Positions 33,166-37,700 of a stretch of 37,700 bases of DNA are shown in pieces. A program made the translations under genes and the position numbers. The stretch lies in contig JAAYHJ010000020.1 in the NCBI GenBank assembly GCA_012735465.1, forward strand, positions 1 through 37,700, in the 5' to 3' direction. Numbering within the stretch: the first letter of the stretch is position 1; each line of letters starts with the position of its first letter. Under the pieces are notes generated by a model. That model did not search any database and had not been told where the DNA came from. It was given only the letters and a program-made list of their open reading frames with translations. The stretch comes from Clostridiaceae bacterium. Its GTDB lineage: Bacteria > Bacillota > Clostridia > SK-Y3.

Positions 33166-34887
33166 TCAGCTTATATCCGATTCCGTACGTTCACCGGTTT
33201 TGAAGAGACTCTGATACACCTGCGGAGAAAAACCTGTTACTTTTTTAAAAAACCTTGTGAATGAAGCAGTTGTGTCATATCCAACCATCTTCGCAACCTT
33301 ATGAATTTTTATATCTTCCATTTGTAGCAACCTTTTAGCCTCCTTTACCCGGGCATTATCTATAAAATCAGAAAGATTGATTCCCGTAACCTGCTTATAC
33401 AGACGCGACAAATAGGACGGATTGAAGTGGACCTGTTCTGCAATCTTCACCAATGAAAGATTTTCACTCAGGTTTTCCATAACATATTTTTGTATATAAT
33501 TAATAACATCATCTGCCTTCTTTTTTTGTTCATCTTTTTGAAGTCTAAAAATTATATCGGATATCTGATAAATATAATCCGCCGCTTCATCCCAGGAGTT
33601 GAACATATCAATTCTCATAAGTCTGCCCTGGTCTATATAAAAGGCTATTTTCTCGGTAAATTTACAACGATTTATATATGATAAAATACACAATGCCACC
33701 TTATAATATGCTTCAATTGCTATGCTGCTGTTTCTGCTCTTAATGGTCTTTAAAGGCTCAATCAGCTCAGACAATGCTTCAAAATATCTGTCCCTTTGTC
33801 CTGTCTCAAGATATAATTCGATTGTATCTAAATTTTTTTGCTTCAATAGCATCTCCAAAGCTTCGGTATCGGCCTGCAACTCAGGAACCTCAGGTTCAAC
33901 ATTTAAAACATTGCTCTTAATCTCATTATCTATCAACAGCATTTCTATATCAGTACCAACTTTAAAATTGAGCAGTTGAGTCAAGGAATAATATTTTTTA
34001 TATACGCTTTCCCATCTGCAAGGCTCTCCGCTTAGCACAAAACTAACGTATACATTAAGCGATTCCCTGCAGGCAGCCTGGATAACCTCAAGCATCCCTT
34101 TTAAAAACATAACGGTCTTTCTATAACAATCTAATTTTTTATTTTGGCCTTTGTTTGCATTATCCAACTCTTTAGGTTGAATAAACAAAACAAACCTATA
34201 ACCTCTATCCACTACAAAAACACTGTTTATATTACTGCTTAAATACTGGTCAATGATGAGTTTTACCGAGTAAAGGTACTGTACCCTGTCCAAATAGGAC
34301 AGATCGCCTGAAATATTGTCAACATGTCCTAAAAGCAGTAATACAGGCATATCATGTTGCATTGGTATCGCAAGCTGTTCAAATTGCGACTTATTTATAT
34401 TCATTGAATTATTTTCATGCAGCAGATTTATAAAATAGTCCTTTTGAAACAGTTCCATAGCTATGCTCATCTGTTCTCTTGCCTTACCAACCAAGTCTTC
34501 AATTTTCATCCTGTTTTGAATATCTTTAATGGCATTTTCAACTGCATTTATTACCTTCTCTGGGTCCTCAGTTTTTAATATATATCCTGCAGCATTCTGC
34601 TGAATTGCCTTATACGCATATTCAAATTCATCATAACCGGTAAGAAATATTATTTTGCACTGGGGCCATTTTTTACGGATTTCGTCCATCAATTGCATCC
34701 CATCAATTTCAGGCATCCTGATATCTGTCAAAACAACATCCATTCGGGTTCTGTTCAACCATTCAATTGCTTCCTCGCCCGAATAGGCCTTATAGACATC
34801 CAAATCAAGATTTTCAATACTGCAAAATATTTCATATAATCCGTCAACTATTATTTCTTCGTCATCCACAATTAGCAAGCGGTACAT
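33166..34887 (-). CDS. YesN-type response regulator of a second two-component system
   Basis: 573 residues. Receiver domain 1-120 with Asp8/Asp9, phospho-acceptor Asp55 (VVLTDIRMP), Thr83 and Lys105 (YILKTEDP). A long central region (about 130-465) follows, and then a C-terminal AraC-type helix-turn-helix pair (NLSLVKIAEQVHFNPSYLS, KIHKVAKMVGYDTTASFTRFFKK). ATG at 34887 has AAGGAGG about 8 nt upstream and overlaps the end of the kinase gene by 26 bp. The pair follows an LplA-like solute-binding protein gene, the standard arrangement for YesM/YesN systems that control oligosaccharide ABC uptake. The regulated sugar cannot be named. Confidence 0.93.
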   Translation of the reverse strand: MYRLLIVDDEEIIVDGLYEIFCSIENLDLDVYKAYSGEEAIEWLNRTRMDVVLTDIRMPEIDGMQLMDEIRKKWPQCKIIFLTGYDEFEYAYKAIQQNAAGYILKTEDPEKVINAVENAIKDIQNRMKIEDLVGKAREQMSIAMELFQKDYFINLLHENNSMNINKSQFEQLAIPMQHDMPVLLLLGHVDNISGDLSYLDRVQYLYSVKLIIDQYLSSNINSVFVVDRGYRFVLFIQPKELDNANKGQNKKLDCYRKTVMFLKGMLEVIQAACRESLNVYVSFVLSGEPCRWESVYKKYYSLTQLLNFKVGTDIEMLLIDNEIKSNVLNVEPEVPELQADTEALEMLLKQKNLDTIELYLETGQRDRYFEALSELIEPLKTIKSRNSSIAIEAYYKVALCILSYINRCKFTEKIAFYIDQGRLMRIDMFNSWDEAADYIYQISDIIFRLQKDEQKKKADDVINYIQKYVMENLSENLSLVKIAEQVHFNPSYLSRLYKQVTGINLSDFIDNARVKEAKRLLQMEDIKIHKVAKMVGYDTTASFTRFFKKVTGFSPQVYQSLFKTGERTESDIS

Positions 34888-36628
34888 CGTTTTCCTCCTT
34901 TTTAGTTTTTATTCTTAAAACCACCTTGAGGCCGCCCAAATCGCTTCTGTCCACAAACAGCCCGCTTTTTTCCCCATATGTTAGCCTTATACGTCGGTGA
35001 ATATTTATCATTGCAGTAATCTCGCAATCCTGACCATCATATTCCAGTGCCCTTCTCAGTTCTGCCAAAGACTTATCCGTCATACCGTTTCCATTATCCT
35101 CTATTATAATGTCCAATCTTTCTCCCCAGTCCTTAAAGTTTACAGAAATAACAGCACCGTTTTTTTTCTTTTCAATGCCATGCTCAAAAGCATTTTCTAT
35201 AATGGGCTGTAATATTAACCGTGGTACTTTTAAACTGTGGTATTTTTCAGGACATTCTCCAAATAAGATTTGTAGCCTCCTTGAAAACCTGATCAATTGT
35301 ATTTCTGCATATACCTTAGCATGGTTGATTTCATCTATCAGTCGTATAAAATCTGAAGAATTTCTTGTTATGAACCGAAAATATTCTCCAAGATTTTTTG
35401 TAAACTGAAGTAAATTTTCATCTCCGGTTCTCACCATTGTATTCAATATAAAAAAGCTATTGTATAAAAAATGCGGGTTAATCTGTAATTGAAGTTGTTT
35501 TAATTCGGCCCGCTGCATCAATATCTTTTGATTGTATACCTGGTTTATAAGAGTGTTCAACTTTTTCACCATATTATTAAAACGCTTATAAAGATATCCA
35601 AATTCATACTTTGAATCATGACTTATTGACACGTTCAAATCCCCATTTTCCACTTTATGGAAAGATTCTACTAATTTTGACAGGGGTTTATGCATTAACT
35701 TATAAATAGATAAGGAATAAACTATTATGATGAAAATAGTCACAGCAAAGAAAACTTGCAGCCATATATAAAATTTCTCAAGGGGCTTTAAAATATATTC
35801 CTCAGGAATATATCTAATTATAACCATGCTCAAATAATCGGATTTGGAATATACAATGTAATAACCCTCATCCCCTATCTTGCTATACATTGTACCATAG
35901 CTTTTTTCTTTATTTAAACTCACTACGATGTCTTCAGTAAATATTCTGTTACCGGAATCTGATTGACTCATAATAATATCATTATTTGTCAGATTAATGA
36001 GAAATGAACTGCTATCTTTATAAGTATTGAACTGGTTCAATTCCTTTTCAAAAGCCTCCCTGTTCAATTCTATATCAATAATAAACAGGGGATTACTATT
36101 AATATAACTATTTTCCTGAAAAGTGCTAAGGAAAAGGGTTCCCTCATTGTCGATTATTTGAGCTCCTTTCATGTTAACGGGCACCCGCATATCTTTAAAT
36201 CCTTCATAACTGATAGGATCCACTCCCGTATTAGAAGAAATTGTCTTGTCCAGGGGAAATATATGAACGCTGACGTTTTTTATATATATACTACTGCTTT
36301 TTATAGAAAACAGTCTTTGTTGAAGCTGTCGCATGCTTTCATTAATGTCGTATTGATCCATTATCTCCCATCTTATTGCCAGCTTATTAAGATTTTCATC
36401 ATTCAAACAGTCATATTGAAGAATTTTTATTCTTTCCACTTCCTTTTCCAATCTTTCAATATAATAGGATGTTTGTGCAATGATGGAATTTAATATTTGG
36501 TCCTTGACAGTATTCGAACCCCATTTGTAAATATATATGGCTAAAATATACATGGGAACCATAATTATAAGAAACATGATTATTAACCGACTGAAAATAC
36601 TATTAACAAACTTAAACTTTCGCACCAT
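34862..36628 (-). CDS. YesM-type sensor histidine kinase of the second system
   Basis: 588 residues from ATG at 36628, which has AAGGGTGG about 8 nt upstream; an upstream GTG is less likely. Transmembrane helices at about 15-35 and 287-309 enclose a large extracytoplasmic, Cache-like sensor domain. A HAMP domain (310-360) and coiled coil lead to the YesM phosphorylation site His386 in QINPHFLYN, N-box PIIENAFEHG and DNGNGM. The next glycine-rich box, usually GIGL, reads ITAMINIHRRI, a divergence I note but cannot weigh. It lies 36 bp after the solute-binding protein gene and overlaps its response regulator, so the three genes are probably one transcript. The sensor ligand is unknown. Confidence 0.92.
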   Translation of the reverse strand: MVRKFKFVNSIFSRLIIMFLIIMVPMYILAIYIYKWGSNTVKDQILNSIIAQTSYYIERLEKEVERIKILQYDCLNDENLNKLAIRWEIMDQYDINESMRQLQQRLFSIKSSSIYIKNVSVHIFPLDKTISSNTGVDPISYEGFKDMRVPVNMKGAQIIDNEGTLFLSTFQENSYINSNPLFIIDIELNREAFEKELNQFNTYKDSSSFLINLTNNDIIMSQSDSGNRIFTEDIVVSLNKEKSYGTMYSKIGDEGYYIVYSKSDYLSMVIIRYIPEEYILKPLEKFYIWLQVFFAVTIFIIIVYSLSIYKLMHKPLSKLVESFHKVENGDLNVSISHDSKYEFGYLYKRFNNMVKKLNTLINQVYNQKILMQRAELKQLQLQINPHFLYNSFFILNTMVRTGDENLLQFTKNLGEYFRFITRNSSDFIRLIDEINHAKVYAEIQLIRFSRRLQILFGECPEKYHSLKVPRLILQPIIENAFEHGIEKKKNGAVISVNFKDWGERLDIIIEDNGNGMTDKSLAELRRALEYDGQDCEITAMINIHRRIRLTYGEKSGLFVDRSDLGGLKVVLRIKTKKEENDVPLANCG

Positions 36629-36664
36629 TAAAAGACCACCCTTCTTTATCACTACACTTCTTCA

Positions 36665-37700
36665 TCATTGATTTAATCCTTTCGATTGATTTTTAAGGGA
36701 TTTGTACCATTCATTGACTTCCCTAACAATTTCATTACCACCTAGCTTGTTCCAATTTTCTACGAATTTATCAAACTCATCCAGGTCCGCATCTCCCATG
36801 ATGATTCGGACGAATACTTCCTTTTCATATTTATCCAATGCTGCCTTCTTTTGAACCATGGTCTTTGTAGGTGCAGTGGTAAATTTGTCAAGCAAAAGGG
36901 AATCATTGGCTATATATTGCTTAAGCACATTATATACCCCGTTAACTCCATAAATCTTTTCCCAGCCCCAGAAGCATTTATCACCCCGGGCATAGGCTTC
37001 TATATTATTTTGTATGGCCCTTGCTTCCCCCTTTAATACCGACATATCATTATTTTTGCGGGCTTTCTCTATCTCCAGGAAAGCATTCAGGTTCTTATAG
37101 GGCGGAAATGGAGTAACCGGTGAAAATTTCCACACGCTCACACTGCCGTTTTCATGAGGCATGTAGTATTTATCAAATTCATTTTTGGCACCCCAGTTTT
37201 TTCCCAAATAAAGATTTATCATCTTTACAACCGCTTCAGGATGCTCATATCCCTTCCTCACTGCAAAATATAAATGGGTCCTGAATCTTAATGGAACCCT
37301 TACGGGTTTGTCATCGGCAGAAACAAGGGGATACCCTTGCCAGTCTGCATTATTGTCATTATTGAAACTGCTGCTTAACGGATATATTGGGTTCCACTGT
37401 TCACCAAAAGTAATACCAATCTTACCTTCAGCAATTGCATTAGCCACCTTTGAAACATCTTTTATACCAAATTCCTTATCAAGCTGTCCTGATTTATACA
37501 GTTGGGCCAATCTCCCAAGGGCAACCTTTGTTTCCGGCTGTACACTACCATATACCAGGTTTCCGTTATCATCTTCCAGCCAAATACCAGGATAGGAGTG
37601 ATACCCTGCAAAAAATCCTTCCAACCCTATACATCCATTAAACAAGTCTTTCATTATGGCAATACCATAAGTATCATCTTTACCGTTTCCATCCGGATCA
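36665..37700 (-). CDS. LplA-like extracellular solute-binding protein (5' part outside window)
   Basis: The frame is open to the window edge; the first internal ATG (37654) is not the real start, since the sequence before it, DPDGNGKDDTYGIAI, is the calcium-loop-like motif typical of these lipoproteins. About 345 C-terminal residues are visible. LWWxxx-type family-1 binding features include YPGIWLEDDNGNLVYG, GKIGITFGEQWNP and a helical C-terminal lobe (WYKSLKNQS). Members (LplA, YtcQ and relatives) bind oligosaccharides or uronic-acid sugars for YtcP/LplB-type permeases. It is followed by the YesM/YesN genes. The matching permeases would lie beyond the right edge. Substrate is unknown; hemicellulose oligosaccharides are plausible given the neighbourhood. 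Confidence 0.85.
   Translation of the reverse strand, partial: DPDGNGKDDTYGIAIMKDLFNGCIGLEGFFAGYHSYPGIWLEDDNGNLVYGSVQPETKVALGRLAQLYKSGQLDKEFGIKDVSKVANAIAEGKIGITFGEQWNPIYPLSSSFNNDNNADWQGYPLVSADDKPVRVPLRFRTHLYFAVRKGYEHPEAVVKMINLYLGKNWGAKNEFDKYYMPHENGSVSVWKFSPVTPFPPYKNLNAFLEIEKARKNNDMSVLKGEARAIQNNIEAYARGDKCFWGWEKIYGVNGVYNVLKQYIANDSLLLDKFTTAPTKTMVQKKAALDKYEKEVFVRIIMGDADLDEFDKFVENWNKLGGNEIVREVNEWYKSLKNQSKGLNQ

Noticed and set aside
1-37700. CRISPR arrays, tRNA or rRNA genes, prophage genes
   Set aside because: No regularly spaced repeats, cloverleaf-like sequences, rRNA segments or phage structural genes were seen on reading the window.

Overview
The window looks like a chromosomal segment of a low-GC, Gram-positive, plant-fibre-degrading anaerobe of the Clostridia. 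The evidence is AT-rich intergenic DNA, strong AGGAGG ribosome binding sites, sigma-A-type promoters, large secreted multidomain glycoside hydrolases and YesM/YesN-type two-component systems. No dockerin repeats are visible, so this is a free-enzyme rather than a cellulosomal xylan system. The genus cannot be fixed from the sequence alone. Nearly every gene lies on the minus strand; only an AraC-type regulator (32139-32921) is on the plus strand.

Layout, low to high coordinates. 1-5547: two secreted GH43 enzymes, the first cut by the window edge. 5873-7081: an orphan YesN-type response regulator. 7361-8005: an IS607-type serine recombinase without its usual TnpB partner. 8172-10908: xylose ABC transporter permease (xylH) and ATPase (xylG). 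11352-14936: a very large GH10 xylanase. 15102-16112: a secreted non-catalytic concanavalin-like protein. 16314-17414: xylose-binding lipoprotein (xylF). 17691-21335: a GH3 beta-xylosidase. 21421-23145: a YCF48-like lipoprotein followed, in the same frame after one UGA, by a rhodanese domain. 23481-28868: a sensor cassette of anchored sugar-binding protein, LytS/YesM kinase, YesN regulator and a second XylF-like lipoprotein. 29224-32010: xylA-xylB, divergent from the AraC regulator. 33166-37700: a second YesN/YesM pair behind an LplA-like solute-binding protein cut by the right edge.

The genes form one xylan-to-xylulose-5-phosphate programme. Secreted GH10, GH43 and GH3 enzymes cut arabinoxylan outside the cell. 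XylF-XylGH imports xylose. XylA and XylB convert it to xylulose 5-phosphate. The sensor cassette resembles the XylFII-LytS-YesN xylose-sensing system known in Clostridium beijerinckii and probably controls uptake.

The most notable observations are: (1) a ~120-bp promoter-plus-leader module repeated with near-constant spacing in front of xylF, xylGH and the YCF48-like lipoprotein; (2) a ~110-residue C-terminal domain shared by the GH43, GH10 and GH3 enzymes; (3) a single in-frame UGA separating a lipoprotein from a rhodanese domain; (4) xylF separated from xylGH by xylanase genes, with an orphan strong ribosome binding site left in the xylG leader; (5) two cases where the 3' end of a gene is copied just downstream of its stop codon.
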